The notes under the pieces are model-generated. The model saw nothing but the letters and a program-made list of their open reading frames with translations. It did no database searches and was not told the DNA's origin. Both the position numbers and the translations under genes were made by a program. Below are positions 29,301 through 38,028 of a stretch of DNA of 64,000 nt, in pieces; the first letter of the stretch is position 1, and each line of letters opens with the position of its first letter. Source of the DNA: Arachidicoccus rhizosphaerae. GTDB taxonomy: Bacteria > Bacteroidota > Bacteroidia > Chitinophagales > Chitinophagaceae. Where the stretch lies: positions 1-64,000 of the forward strand of contig NZ_FNQY01000008.1 in NCBI RefSeq assembly GCF_900107765.1, written 5' to 3'.

Positions 29301-29668
29301 AGGAAGCGAAAAAACTCTTGGAAAGAGCTGATAAAATGATGCTGGAACAGAATTTCCCTTATGGAATGCCTTCCAGAATGGGTATGCATAACCAGACCAG
29401 CCTTAAATTCTTAATGGCTGCATATATGGCAGGGGATGATGCCCTGGCTCAGAAAGTGGACAAATCACTCAGAACAGATATCCAGCAGGAGATTACTTAT
29501 TTCAATTCCATTGGTCAGGATAAGGTGGGCAATTACTATTGGGAAGTGACCAGCTATCCGCAGTATCTGATTATGATGGATGAATTGTCTAAGGATGCAC
29601 ATCCGGGTTCACCTTTAAAAAACCTGGAAAAAAGTGATTCTTTAAACACAATGGATACAGGCAAGTAA
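26321..29668 (+). CDS. DUF2723 multi-pass membrane protein, probable O-mannosyltransferase-like
   Basis: A 1115-residue protein. The conserved DUF2723 opening is at once present: residues 18-60 include LTTELGGSFWDCGEFVSSCYK and IPHPPGAPLFVL. The Asp-Cys-Gly-Glu patch is reminiscent of the catalytic first loop of GT-C glycosyltransferases. About ten to twelve transmembrane helices occupy the first 660 residues, and a soluble C-terminal region of about 430 residues probably faces the periplasm. The family is related to TMEM260 and Pmt-type O-mannosyltransferases; enzymatic function in Bacteroidota is inferred from that. It is a single-gene unit closed by a long bidirectional terminator. Confidence 0.82.
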   Translation: MNFKKWNNIVGWAVCLIACATYILTTELGGSFWDCGEFVSSCYKVQIPHPPGAPLFVLIGRFFIVLFGDHPENAAKAVNVMSALASGFAILFLFWTITHFARRIVQGTRQVAELTQNEIIMIMLAGAVGALGYTFTDSYWYSAVEGEVYALSAFFTALVFWAMLKWEHKADEPGADKWIIFIFFMMGLAVGVHLLNLLTIPAVVMVFYFRKRHLFNYKLLRKYFIRIILIGGGLGFIAALISASSVASSANVSMDPTVAMVLLFGAIIAALLVPGIEKLNQDKKELYGGAYMFFVISVAILGFVQIGVIQASIKLAGHMDIFFVNSLNLPIFSGFIGFFVIVAVILFFALRIATKKGWQFLKLAVWSVVFLLIGFSSYLTTMIRSTANPSIDMYNVDNPMSLEGYLGRDQYGDFPLLYGQKFTASPIAPYYGAQQYQKGIDSDGKVKYIPTGKKFSFIYSPDDEMIFPRVWNTGQDRRQTDYYAAFLGIGKDQQGHYERDPNFIDNIKFFLGYQVYYMYLRYFLWNYSGRQNDMQGNSVSDVRDGNWITGISFIDNFMYGDQSLMPQTLKDNKAHNVMFALPLILGLIGMFYQFKRKGDDGLITFLLFFMTGFAIVMYLNQAGNEPRERDYAYAGSTYAFAIWIGIGVFKVRDWFQKISNQKVATTLAGVVCLLAVPALMAQQEWDDHDRSNKALAPDLAKDYLESCAPNAILFTFGDNDTYPLWFAQEVEGIRPDVRVVNTSLLGIDWYINDLRVKVNQSDSVDVILTKNQIEGDNRDRVIFVPKNFPQDRYYDLYDMMKNYVGSEDRSKKVQMNDGNFYSTFPVKNVFVPVDKAVVEKNGTANPTDSVLSTLQFTIPKDNLFKNDLAILNIIASNKWKRPIYFTMNQGVGLGFDQYLRKDGLSYRLVPVAPNNTSTDSTYNRYSAKYGSVMGMLKENVNADWMYEKLMKKFVFGNADLPGVYFDEENRRHLITIREAFADAAIAMVKDGKQEEAKKLLERADKMMLEQNFPYGMPSRMGMHNQTSLKFLMAAYMAGDDALAQKVDKSLRTDIQQEITYFNSIGQDKVGNYYWEVTSYPQYLIMMDELSKDAHPGSPLKNLEKSDSLNTMDTGK

Positions 29669-29684
29669 TGACTGGTCTTATCTT

Positions 29685-29732
29685 TATTCCATAAAAAACG
29701 GCTACCAAATGGTAGCCGTTTTTTATGGAATA
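29685..29732. terminator. Bidirectional terminator between DUF2723 and GH13
   Basis: A perfect 22-bp inverted repeat around the loop AAAT (29707-29710), with core ACGGCTACC/GGTAGCCGT and A/T flanks. A runs and T runs on both sides give termination in both directions between the convergent genes. Confidence 0.9.
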
Positions 29733-29765
29733 CTTTAAAAGGGGAGCCCGTAATATAAAGCTATG

Positions 29766-31136
29766 CTACCAGAACTGTAGACCCGCCTCATTGTAATAAA
29801 CAGCAAAACTGGCAGGAGGAAGTACCCAGCTATGATCATTAGACAAATTATGGCCGGTTTCAGGCTGCATTCTTTGGTCCAGATGGATAAAACTGCCTTG
29901 GAAGATCGCGGCCGGCAGTTGCCCGTTCAGATTAAATACCTGGCTGTTTTCGGCGGAAAAATTAAATAAAACCAGGGCGATCGTACCTGCTTTGTCTTTT
30001 GGCTCAGTATGAGCTGGCTTTTGACTGCTGGTAAGTAAATAGGCTAATCCAGCGTCTGTCTCCTGGCCACTAGGACCATCATTTAACCATTGAAGATGGG
30101 ACGCCGTTGCAAAGGCCGGCAAACGGTGCAAGGATATTAAAGTCTGATAAAAAGACTCCAGCTCAGGCCTTTTAGGAGGGGTAGGCCAGTCCAGTTGAAC
30201 CTTATCGAAGAATTTGAGCCGTTTATGACTGGGGATTTCCTGTCCGCTATATATTAAAGGAACGGCAGGGTATAAAAATATAAAGGCTGCTAAAACAGGC
30301 GCCAAAGTACCGTATTTTTCAAATTCAGTTCCATTCCAGCTATTTTCGTCATGATTAGCAGTAAATAACAATTTATTGGACCCTTCAGGCAGGCTTCTGT
30401 AATGTTCCAGGGTAGCTTTTACCTGCCCGGTGCCTGCCCAAATACCTGCATTGTCCCTTAGTTTTTCAGTGTCATGCATCCACCGCCAGGCATATGTAAT
30501 ATCAAAGACGCTGCTATAAGCATCTTCATCACATTCGCCCAGAAAGAGCAAATGCTTTAGCTGTTCGCAGTCTGTTCGGGCTTTTTGCCAGAAAGACAAG
30601 GGGACTAAGTGGGCCATATCACACCTGAATCCATCGATGTCAAACATGCCAATCCAGTATTTCATGGCATGGATCATGGCTGTCTGCATATCCGGGTTCT
30701 GGTAATTCAGGTCAATCACATCGTCCCAGCCATGGGTTTCCAGAAAATTACCATCATTGTCTCTCAGATACCAGTCCGGGTGCTGGGTCCAGTTGTGATC
30801 AAGCCCCGTATGATTGGCTACCCAGTCAATGATTACTTTAAATCCGAGACTATGGGCCTGATCCACCAGGTGCTTAAAGTCCTCCAGGCTCCCAAATTCG
30901 GGATTAATATCCATATAGCTACTACAAGCATAGTAGCTGCCTAAGGTGCCTTTTCTGCCCTTGGTGCTTATCGGCGTAAGGGGCATAAACCAAAGGATGT
31001 CAATGCCCATTTTCCGGATCCTTGGCAGGTGCTTTTCAAAGGCCTGTAAAGTGCCTTCAGGGGTATATTGCCGGATATTGACTTCATATATACTGGCCCC
31101 ACTGAGCCAGTCTACACATTTAAATCGGGTACTCAT
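29766..31136 (-). CDS. GH13 alpha-amylase family glycosidase
   Basis: A 456-residue (beta/alpha)8 GH13 enzyme. The conserved regions are clear: WVANHTGLDHNW; DGFRCDMAH with the nucleophile Asp; FLGECDE with the acid/base Glu; and FTANHDENSW with the third carboxylate. It hydrolyses or rearranges alpha-1,4 (or 1,6) glucans; the exact specificity is not readable. No signal peptide is visible (MSTRFKCVDWLSGASIYEVN), so it is probably cytoplasmic. It forms a single unit. A possible TATATTG-type promoter is present near 31155. Confidence 0.92.
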   Translation of the reverse strand: MSTRFKCVDWLSGASIYEVNIRQYTPEGTLQAFEKHLPRIRKMGIDILWFMPLTPISTKGRKGTLGSYYACSSYMDINPEFGSLEDFKHLVDQAHSLGFKVIIDWVANHTGLDHNWTQHPDWYLRDNDGNFLETHGWDDVIDLNYQNPDMQTAMIHAMKYWIGMFDIDGFRCDMAHLVPLSFWQKARTDCEQLKHLLFLGECDEDAYSSVFDITYAWRWMHDTEKLRDNAGIWAGTGQVKATLEHYRSLPEGSNKLLFTANHDENSWNGTEFEKYGTLAPVLAAFIFLYPAVPLIYSGQEIPSHKRLKFFDKVQLDWPTPPKRPELESFYQTLISLHRLPAFATASHLQWLNDGPSGQETDAGLAYLLTSSQKPAHTEPKDKAGTIALVLFNFSAENSQVFNLNGQLPAAIFQGSFIHLDQRMQPETGHNLSNDHSWVLPPASFAVYYNEAGLQFW

Positions 31137-31390
31137 ATATTAAAAATAAACAATATAGTGTTGTTTGTTTAGGGTAATTATTATTCAGAAAAAAGGTGCA
31201 GTCAGATAATTGGAATGGATAAATGGCCGAATGACCAGCAGAGAAACAAAAGTCAGTTTTCAGCATTTGCCCACTAATTCATTAAGGATTCAACCTGCCT
31301 GCCTGCCGTTTGCATTTTAGAAAATCAGCCCTTTGTATAACTTTTGGTTATTTCTGCTGCTTAGGCGCTTGAGAAGGGAGATGGACCGTT

Positions 31391-32887
31391 TTATTCATCT
31401 TCCTGGTCAAAATCCATCATAGAGCCAATCAGATCGTTAAAATGAATCTGCCCTTCAATTGTTTTTTTACTGATTAGTGAGTAGGCCGCCAGCCCGTGAA
31501 GCACAAATTCCATGAGTAGCATATGCTCATTTTTGGGGACCTCGGGATAATGTTCAGTCACAATTTTGGAGAGACCGGTCACTTTGTCGAGTAATTTTTT
31601 TCGGTCTTTATCCTTCATGTCCACCATAATATCCAGGTTGCCGCCCTGATCAAACCAGCTGATGATTTGCCGGTAGGGGTTCAACTCTCTGCCTTCCATG
31701 GAAGGTTTGCCGGTAGGCGTTCTTTTGGCGGGGGCTGGAAAATATAATACGAACTGACTGCGAATAGCTTTTTCCAGTAAATGAAGCGCGACCTGATAAG
31801 GCCCTTCCTGTTCACCTTCATAAACCAGTTCTATTTTACCGGTGATGGCAGGGACGATACCCATGAGATCACTGATCCAGATACTGGTATGTTCTTCCTG
31901 ATTGACCAGCAGCCTTCTTTCAGCTGTACTGACCAGATTTTCCAGGGCTGCGATGGTAAGCCTTGCACTAACGCCGCTTTTCCGGTCTACATATTCACTT
32001 TTTCTGGCTTCAAAAGCGATCTGTTCCACTATCTTTTTGACCAGATCGGGTATATGAATCCTGGACTTTTGTTCCTCCAGAACGGAGGCTTCCTGCTGCG
32101 TAATTAATAAGGCGGTATTTAAATCCTTAGGATAATGCGTCAGTATCTGACTCTCAATTCTATCTTTCAGAGGTGTCACAATACTGCCTCTACTGGTATA
32201 ATCTTCCGGGTTGGCGGTAAATACAAATAAAATATCCAGATTTAAACGCAGTTTAAAGCCGCGGATCTGAATATCCCCTTCCTGTAAAATATTAAATAAT
32301 GCCACCTGAATACGCGCTTGTAAATCAGGTAACTCATTGATTACAAATATGCTACGGTTGCATCTTGGGATAATCCCGTAATGGATTACTTCCTCGTCCG
32401 AGAAACTGAGTCGGAGATTGGCCGCCTTGATCGGGTCTATATCGCCGATCAAATCAGCTACGCTTACATCAGGCGTAGCCAGTTTCTCCCCGAAACGTTC
32501 CGCTTTGGAGAGCCAGGCAATAGGAGTGTTATCTCCATGTGTTTCAATGAGTTGTCTTCCGTATTTGCTGACAGGATGGAAGGGGTCGTCATTGATTTCG
32601 CTGCCTTCAATAATAGGTATATAATCGTCCAGCAAATCTACCATCTGCCGGGCGATTCTGGTCTTAGCCTGACCGCGGAGCCCCAGTAATAATATATTGT
32701 GACGGCTTAAAATGGCCGTTTCTATATCTTTTAATACCGTTGTGTCATAGCCCAGGATTCCTTCAAAACGGGGAAGCCCATTTTCTATCCGGTAAATCAG
32801 GTTTTTCCTGATTTCTTCTTTGATTGTAATTGATTGGTAGCCAGCTTTTTTAAGCTGCCCTAAGGTCCTGATATGTAAAATATCCAT
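31391..32887 (-). CDS. MoxR/ChlI-like AAA+ ATPase
   Basis: A 498-residue protein of the magnesium-chelatase-I/MoxR clade. The Walker A motif is LLGLRGQAKTRIAR (about residues 69-82), followed by a sensor and arginine-finger region around VTPLKDRIESQIL. Substrate contact is suggested in IFVINELPDLQ and VFTANPEDYTSRG. MoxR proteins are chaperone-like ATPases that usually act with a von Willebrand A protein. No VWA gene is adjacent here, which is slightly unusual. It is a single unit on the minus strand. Not a chlorophyll-pathway gene: no other bch genes are nearby. Confidence 0.85.
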   Translation of the reverse strand: MDILHIRTLGQLKKAGYQSITIKEEIRKNLIYRIENGLPRFEGILGYDTTVLKDIETAILSRHNILLLGLRGQAKTRIARQMVDLLDDYIPIIEGSEINDDPFHPVSKYGRQLIETHGDNTPIAWLSKAERFGEKLATPDVSVADLIGDIDPIKAANLRLSFSDEEVIHYGIIPRCNRSIFVINELPDLQARIQVALFNILQEGDIQIRGFKLRLNLDILFVFTANPEDYTSRGSIVTPLKDRIESQILTHYPKDLNTALLITQQEASVLEEQKSRIHIPDLVKKIVEQIAFEARKSEYVDRKSGVSARLTIAALENLVSTAERRLLVNQEEHTSIWISDLMGIVPAITGKIELVYEGEQEGPYQVALHLLEKAIRSQFVLYFPAPAKRTPTGKPSMEGRELNPYRQIISWFDQGGNLDIMVDMKDKDRKKLLDKVTGLSKIVTEHYPEVPKNEHMLLMEFVLHGLAAYSLISKKTIEGQIHFNDLIGSMMDFDQEDE

Positions 32888-33287
32888 GCGTAAAGCTGCT
32901 TTTCGTTTTAAGAGTCTCTTGTTTTTGTTAAACCCAAGTCTAAGTTAGCTGATTTTGAGTAATCAACTGCTAAATTCCCCCCAAATCTGTCGCTTTATAT
33001 TATTGTAACGGGTTTAAATAAGATAATGACTAAAAGATACCTGTACGGTTACTTCAGACAGATGCTGTTTTGGGATAAAATAAGTAAGGCTTATATATTA
33101 AGCAAGCATGTTGAGTGAAATTACTGGGCCATTGAACACTCGTTTTAACCTGGAATAATTGCCGGATTAAATGCTGCCAGGAGATTAAAAAAAGTGGATG
33201 AATATGCCCTTGAATCCAACCCGTTAAAGCAGCAGAGGATGAAGCGTGCAGTCGGAAACAGCCGAGAAATCTTGCACCTGTTCTCTA

Positions 33288-33331
33288 TAAAAAAATAAAA
33301 AAGACGGCCGCAAAATTACAAAGGCCGCCTT
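33288..33331 (-). terminator. Minus-strand terminator in a gene-poor region
   Basis: AAGACGGCC (33301-33309) pairs with GGCCGCCTT (33323-33331), with one wobble on the minus strand, and is followed there by TTTTATTTTTTTA. It would end a minus-strand transcript coming from 33340-33690, where no gene is recognised. Confidence 0.7.
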
Positions 33332-33693
33332 AAAAAGGATACAAATAAGGCTGTTAAGCCAGATACGTGGTGGCAAATGTTTCAAACAGCGCTATGCTTA
33401 AATACGGTAAAACGATCCTGAAAAGCAGTAAAAAGGAGTTGCCAATTGGTAAAATCAGACCAAAAAATTTGGCAAAATGCCGCCAAGTCCCCAACTGGAA
33501 AACCTTAATAGAATCTTTGCTTCGGGCAAAACTATCCGTTTTTCTATGACAAACAGGAGAAAACTACAAGCCGCTCCGCCACCAAATTGGAAGAAATTAT
33601 ACAAAGCTGCCGATGTTTTTGAGCGGTAAAAAGAGGAGCGGTTTGCAAAAAAATGACCAGGCGGGACCACCTTAATCCATTAAGGAGTGCCAA

Positions 33694-33725
33694 AAATCGC
33701 CTCAATAGCAAAATGGAGGCGATTT
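33694..33725 (-). terminator. Terminator after the LEA-like lipoprotein gene
   Basis: AAATCGCCTC (33694-33703) and GAGGCGATTT (33716-33725) are a perfect 10-bp inverted repeat. On the minus strand the stem runs into TTTTTG. It lies 48 bases past the stop of the minus-strand lipoprotein gene. Confidence 0.75.
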
Positions 33726-33772
33726 AAAAATGAGTAAACTGCAGGGGAGAAAATCCGGAATGATCCGAAATT

Positions 33773-34216
33773 TTAAAGTTTAATGGCCTGCTTTGTAGAA
33801 ACATCAAAAGGGACCTGAACGAATATGCCGGAACGCCCGATCCTGGTTTTACCCTTAATCTGTAATAAAACCTCTTTTTTGATAAAGGCATCCAACACAT
33901 TATTAAATATTACACTACGATTGAATTTTAAATAGGTGCTGAACAAAAATGTGGTATCAGCGGGAATCGTTATAAATGTATCTAAATTATAATGTGTTAC
34001 CAGCTGGCTATTCGCAAAAACATCGGCATCGATTTTCCTTAGTTGAATGGAATAATTATTTGGATTGAAGAAACTCAGGGTGCCAAAAACGGTGGCGGAG
34101 TCGCCAGACATATCTACCATTTTTATGTTTTTTATCCCCCGAAATTCTATGCTAGCCGGTTTTTTACACCCCCACAAAAGGAGGCCAAAGAGTAGGATAG
34201 AGGCTGTTTTTTTCAT
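33773..34216 (-). CDS. LEA14-like lipoprotein
   Basis: A 147-residue lipoprotein beginning MKKTASILLFGLLLWGC, with lipobox Cys17. The mature part resembles the LEA type 2 / WHy beta-sandwich, in particular GTLSFFNPNNYSIQLRKIDADVF and FLFSTYLKF. The family is implicated in desiccation tolerance in plants, but bacterial members have no defined role. ATG 34216 is preferred over the in-frame ATG 21 bases upstream because it places the signal peptide correctly. It is a single unit ending at a good terminator. Confidence 0.75.
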   Translation of the reverse strand: MKKTASILLFGLLLWGCKKPASIEFRGIKNIKMVDMSGDSATVFGTLSFFNPNNYSIQLRKIDADVFANSQLVTHYNLDTFITIPADTTFLFSTYLKFNRSVIFNNVLDAFIKKEVLLQIKGKTRIGRSGIFVQVPFDVSTKQAIKL

Positions 34217-34475
34217 GTTTGAAGAGTTATCCTGCAAAATACAAAATAAGCCCGTAATCGAACATATATTAATTTTTTTGTTGTATCTTTGATAACTATA
34301 GATATTAGCATTTTGATTTGTGTATAGTAATGGATTATTATCTAATTTATTTAGTTAATTATATTTTTAATAATTTATTGATTATTACTATTTTATAATG
34401 ACTAGTTTAATTAAAATATTAATTATATTGATAGCAAAAACTGTTAAAAAACACCTTTAAAAAGACCTGATAAAT

Positions 34476-35102
34476 ATGATCAATGAAATGAATGAAAATG
34501 AATTATATTCGATTGATTTACAATTTATTCCGCCTGTTAATTGGTTTAAAATTTCAATTAAAGGTAAATATATAATATTTAATTCATTTGAGAAGTGGAA
34601 AAAAATGAGTTTTGGCAATCGCTGTACCCTCCTCGGGGGAAATGGCCTGGTAAATCTCTCCGTTCCCATAGAAAAAGGAAGGGATCAAAAAGCCTTATTG
34701 CGGGGTATTAAAATATCTTATTTGGATAACTGGCAATTAAAATTTTGGAGAACCATAATTTCTTGCTACAACAGGGCACCCTTTTTCGAGTATTATAAGG
34801 ACGATTTTGAGAAAATTTTATTCAAAAAGCATGAACTATTGGTGGATCTCAATCTGGAATTAGTTTTACTTTGTTTTAAATATTTGGATGTAAATAAGGA
34901 AGTTATAATGGATGATGAGCATAAATATCCGCACCTGGATGCGACAGACCACTTTTTAACCCCCAAACTGTTTCAACAGGATCCGCATCCCGTTACCTAT
35001 CACCAGATGTTTAGCGACAGATTCGGATTTAACCCAAATCTTAGTATTATGGACTTACTTTTTATGGAGGGACCGGAAGCTAAACATTTATTAAGTAAAT
35101 GA
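34476..35102 (+). CDS. WbqC-like family protein
   Basis: A 208-residue protein related to WbqC, a family encoded in surface-polysaccharide loci and of uncertain enzymology. Characteristic elements are FEKWKKMSFGNRCTLLGGNG, LSVPIEKGRDQKALLRGIKI and DNWQLKFWRTIISCYNRAPFFEYY. The family's usual length is 200-240. No other polysaccharide-assembly genes adjoin it. Both gene and flanks are strongly AT-rich compared with the rest of the window, so it may have been acquired or subject to different selection. Confidence 0.75.
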   Translation: MINEMNENELYSIDLQFIPPVNWFKISIKGKYIIFNSFEKWKKMSFGNRCTLLGGNGLVNLSVPIEKGRDQKALLRGIKISYLDNWQLKFWRTIISCYNRAPFFEYYKDDFEKILFKKHELLVDLNLELVLLCFKYLDVNKEVIMDDEHKYPHLDATDHFLTPKLFQQDPHPVTYHQMFSDRFGFNPNLSIMDLLFMEGPEAKHLLSK

Positions 35103-35483
35103 GATAAATATTTGTATAATAATACGATATGTAATATTATTTAAATTTAATGATTGAACGAATTAAATGATTTGAATCATTAGAATAATAATTATTATAG
35201 TTACTATATTAAATATGGTTAGTTTCATTTAAGTATTTACTAAATTTAAAAATTATTAAAATTATTAATTTATCGCGCTTGCCTGCTCTTTGTTTATCAT
35301 ATTATTTTATTATATAAATAGTAAAATAATAAATATGTAAATTGGACTCTTTTTGTTTTTTCCTTTAATCTTAAATGATTTGTAAAAACTGTTATTAGAT
35401 TTTAGTTTTGGTTAAATCCCGTCGAGCTTCAAAAGAATTGACTTATTTTTAGCCAACTATTTTTTCATTAAATTTTTCATGCA
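35103..35483. repeat. AT-rich intergenic region with a hairpin
   Basis: In 381 very AT-rich bases the only clear structure is a hairpin at 35300-35331: a 14-bp stem with one wobble (TATTATTTTATTAT / ATAGTAAAATAATA), loop ATAA. I see no T run after it. A TTGACTTATTTTTAG sequence near 35438-35452 might be the GH125 promoter, but the match is loose. Confidence 0.45.
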
Positions 35484-36971
35484 ATGCATCGTAGGAAATT
35501 TTTGCAACAAACTGCTATGGCGGGAGCTGGAGTGATGGTCGCCAAATCTGGATTTTCCCGACTGACTAAATTTGACGATTTTCCAGTTGTGCGGATTCCG
35601 GTTGGTCAACGGAAATTTAAAAGTGATGCCGTTGAGGCACTCATTACCGAAGTCAATCAAAAAATAGGCAATAAAGAAATTGCCTGGTTGTTCAATAATT
35701 GTTTCCCAAATACTTTAGATACAACGGTAGATTACTCCCTGATTGCAGGTAAGCCGGATACCTTTGTGATAACAGGTGATATTGATGCCATGTGGCTGCG
35801 TGATAGTACTGCCCAGGTAACGCCTTATTTACCACTTTGTAAAAAAGATAAGAAATTACAACAGATGATCGAAGGGGTCATCCGTAGACAAAATAAATGT
35901 ATTATTATTGATCCCTATGCCAATGCTTTTTATAAGGATGGTTCCAAGAAGAGCGAATGGATAAAGACAGACCGTACGGACATGAAGCCGGGGGTGCATG
36001 AAAGAAAATGGGAAATAGACAGTCTTTGTTATCCTATTCGTCTGGCCTATCATTTCTGGAAAGAAACCGGAGACACCGCTCCCTTTGATGAACACTGGAA
36101 AGAGGCCATGGCACTGGTGGTAAAAACATTTAAAGAGCAACAGCGTGTGAATGGTAAAGGTCCTTATAGCTTTACCAGAGAAACCTCTTTTGCGACCGAT
36201 AGTCTTCCGTTGGGCGGGTACGGTTACCCGGGTAAACCCAATGGCCTGATTTGTTCCATGTTCCGTCCAAGTGATGATGCTACGATTTTCCCTTATTTGA
36301 TTCCCAGTAACTTTTTTGCCGTGAAAGCCTTAGGGCAGCTGGCAGAAATGTGGGAAACCATCGGGAAAGACGCCGAGAAAGCCAAAGAAGCCAGGGATCT
36401 GGCCAAGGAAGTTTTTGTGGCGCTGCAACAGGTGACGGTCATGCATCCTAAATATGGCAAGATCTATCCATTTGAAACCAATGGATATGGCAGCATCAAT
36501 TTAATGGATGATGCCAATGTTCCTTCGTTGTTAGCACTGCCTTATTTAGAGGCGGTTTTCCCTAGTGATGCTACTTATTTAAATACCCGCAGATTTGTCC
36601 TTTCAGAAGATAATCCGTTTTTCTTTAAAGGGACGGTAGCCGAAGGTGTTGGTAGCCCGCACACAGGACTGGATATGATCTGGCATATTGGTATTTCCAT
36701 GCGCGGATTAACCTCAACGGATGTCAAAGAAATGGCAGAATGCCTGGAAATGCTCAGATCCACACATGCAGGTACCGGGTTTATGCACGAGTCTTTTGAT
36801 CCGAGTGCGCCGATTAAATTTACCAGAAAATGGTTTGCCTGGTCAAATACGCTTTTTGGAGAATTTGTCTGGAAGATGTACAGAGAGCATCCGGATTTAT
36901 TAAAAGCACCGGTGCCTGAAGTGGCGGCTACACCGCCCAGCAAGCAAAAAAGCCGCTGGAAGATTTTCTAA
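35484..36971 (+). CDS. GH125 exo-alpha-1,6-mannosidase family protein (DUF1237)
   Basis: A 495-residue exported (alpha/alpha)6-barrel glycosidase. The GH125/DUF1237 hallmark IDAMWLRDSTAQVTPYLPLC lies near residues 92-111. TRETSFATDSLPLGGYGYP and VGSPHTGLDMIWHIG form other conserved parts of the active site. The family consists of metal-independent inverting exo-alpha-1,6-mannosidases. The N-terminus MHRRKFLQQTAMAGAGVMVA contains a twin-arginine-like RRKF signal. It is not near GH92 or GH76 genes, so no full mannan locus is present. Confidence 0.88.
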   Translation: MHRRKFLQQTAMAGAGVMVAKSGFSRLTKFDDFPVVRIPVGQRKFKSDAVEALITEVNQKIGNKEIAWLFNNCFPNTLDTTVDYSLIAGKPDTFVITGDIDAMWLRDSTAQVTPYLPLCKKDKKLQQMIEGVIRRQNKCIIIDPYANAFYKDGSKKSEWIKTDRTDMKPGVHERKWEIDSLCYPIRLAYHFWKETGDTAPFDEHWKEAMALVVKTFKEQQRVNGKGPYSFTRETSFATDSLPLGGYGYPGKPNGLICSMFRPSDDATIFPYLIPSNFFAVKALGQLAEMWETIGKDAEKAKEARDLAKEVFVALQQVTVMHPKYGKIYPFETNGYGSINLMDDANVPSLLALPYLEAVFPSDATYLNTRRFVLSEDNPFFFKGTVAEGVGSPHTGLDMIWHIGISMRGLTSTDVKEMAECLEMLRSTHAGTGFMHESFDPSAPIKFTRKWFAWSNTLFGEFVWKMYREHPDLLKAPVPEVAATPPSKQKSRWKIF

Positions 36972-37006
36972 CAGCCTGCCAAGGCTTAAGATTTACCCAT
37001 ACATGC

Positions 37007-37044
37007 AAAGGGTGCCCTGATGGATAGTCAAAAGGGCACCCTTT
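37007..37044 (+). terminator. Terminator after the GH125 gene
   Basis: AAAGGGTGCCC (37007-37017) and GGGCACCCTTT (37034-37044) form an 11-bp perfect stem, with the last three bases the only T run. It lies between GH125 and the LysR gene, 20 bases before the LysR start. Confidence 0.6.
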
Positions 37045-37057
37045 CAAAATAGAGGAG

Positions 37058-37963
37058 TTGATTATGCTGGATTTTAGACTACACGTGTTTCATGTGGTGG
37101 CGCACCTGCTGAATTTTACCAAGGCCGCAGAAAGATTATCCATTAGCCAGCCTGCAGTTACCAAAAACATCAAAGAACTGGAATCCCAGCTGGGAATCCG
37201 GCTATTTGACAGAAAAGCAGGTAAAGTCGTGTTAACGGAAGCGGGTCAGACCGTGCTCCAGACAGCAGACCGGATTCAGCTGCTGTATAATCAATTAGAG
37301 TTTGATCTGAACGTTTTGAAAAATCAGTTTGGCGGTCAGTTAAAACTGGGCGCCAGCACAACGGCCGGTCAGTATGTACTGCCTGAGATTTTAGCCCGTT
37401 TTCACCGGGCTTTCCCTGGTGTGCAGCTGACCATGCAAAATGCCAATACGGAAACAATTGAACAGGCCATATTACAACAAGAAATTATGCTGGGTGTGGT
37501 AGAAGGTAAAAAGCATCACCCGTTGCTTAGCTATACTGCTTTTATTCAGGATGAGATCGTAGCCATTACGCATAAGGACAGTAAGTATGGCAAACTCGGA
37601 CAAATATCCCTGGAGGAACTGGTCAAGATCCCGATTGTTTGCAGGGAAAAAGGATCAGGTAGTCTGGAGGTACTGGAAGCAGCGCTTGGGGAACATGACC
37701 TGGAGCTGTCCGGTCTGCAGGTAGAAATGATGCTGGGAAGTACGGAAGCCATTAAAAGCTTTCTGGAAAATTATGACTGTATCGGTTTTGTTTCCATTAC
37801 GGCGGTCTCCGGTCCGGTCAGCAGAGGAGACTTTAAGATCATAGAGATTCCGGAAATGGAGATTCTACGCTCCTTTTATTTTGTGCACGCTGCCGGCGTA
37901 CCTGCTGGATTAAGTGCCTCGTTTATGCATTTTGCAAAGCACTCCTATAACCAAAGGTTATAG
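37058..37963 (+). CDS. LysR family transcriptional regulator
   Basis: A 301-residue regulator. The N-terminal winged helix is typical (NFTKAAERLSISQPAVTKNI, about residues 19-38), and the rest is the periplasmic-binding-protein-like effector domain. ATG 37064 (Met3) is an alternative start. The next gene, a YeiH-type transporter, follows in the same direction after a 65-base gap. LysR regulators commonly sit beside this transporter family, so that gene is the likely target. The effector is unknown. Confidence 0.9.
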   Translation: MIMLDFRLHVFHVVAHLLNFTKAAERLSISQPAVTKNIKELESQLGIRLFDRKAGKVVLTEAGQTVLQTADRIQLLYNQLEFDLNVLKNQFGGQLKLGASTTAGQYVLPEILARFHRAFPGVQLTMQNANTETIEQAILQQEIMLGVVEGKKHHPLLSYTAFIQDEIVAITHKDSKYGKLGQISLEELVKIPIVCREKGSGSLEVLEAALGEHDLELSGLQVEMMLGSTEAIKSFLENYDCIGFVSITAVSGPVSRGDFKIIEIPEMEILRSFYFVHAAGVPAGLSASFMHFAKHSYNQRL

Positions 37964-38028
37964 CGCATCCCTAATTGTCATACACAATAACCGGCATTGC
38001 GCTACATCTTTGTGCCCTAAAAAGTACA

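Larger units (their letters stand above)
32888..33772. other. Gene-poor 885-base region with two minus-strand terminators
   Basis: No recognised gene lies here. Two minus-strand terminators (33288-33331 and 33694-33725) bracket about 360 bases. On the minus strand that stretch is open after a TAG as a hydrophobic frame ending SIALFETFATTYLA. The plus strand has a Lys-rich frame of about 100 codons with one in-frame TGA (33547-33549). Neither has a convincing start, so I call no gene. A CCTTAAT-CC-ATTAAGG palindrome lies at 33670-33685, and a TAGTTTTG minus-strand -7 box at 33534-33527. Confidence 0.4.

Noticed and set aside
33367-33676. Lys-rich plus-strand frame of about 100 codons with one TGA
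   Set aside because: No recognisable family, and composition fits the antisense of a hydrophobic frame. Kept only as part of an unexplained region.
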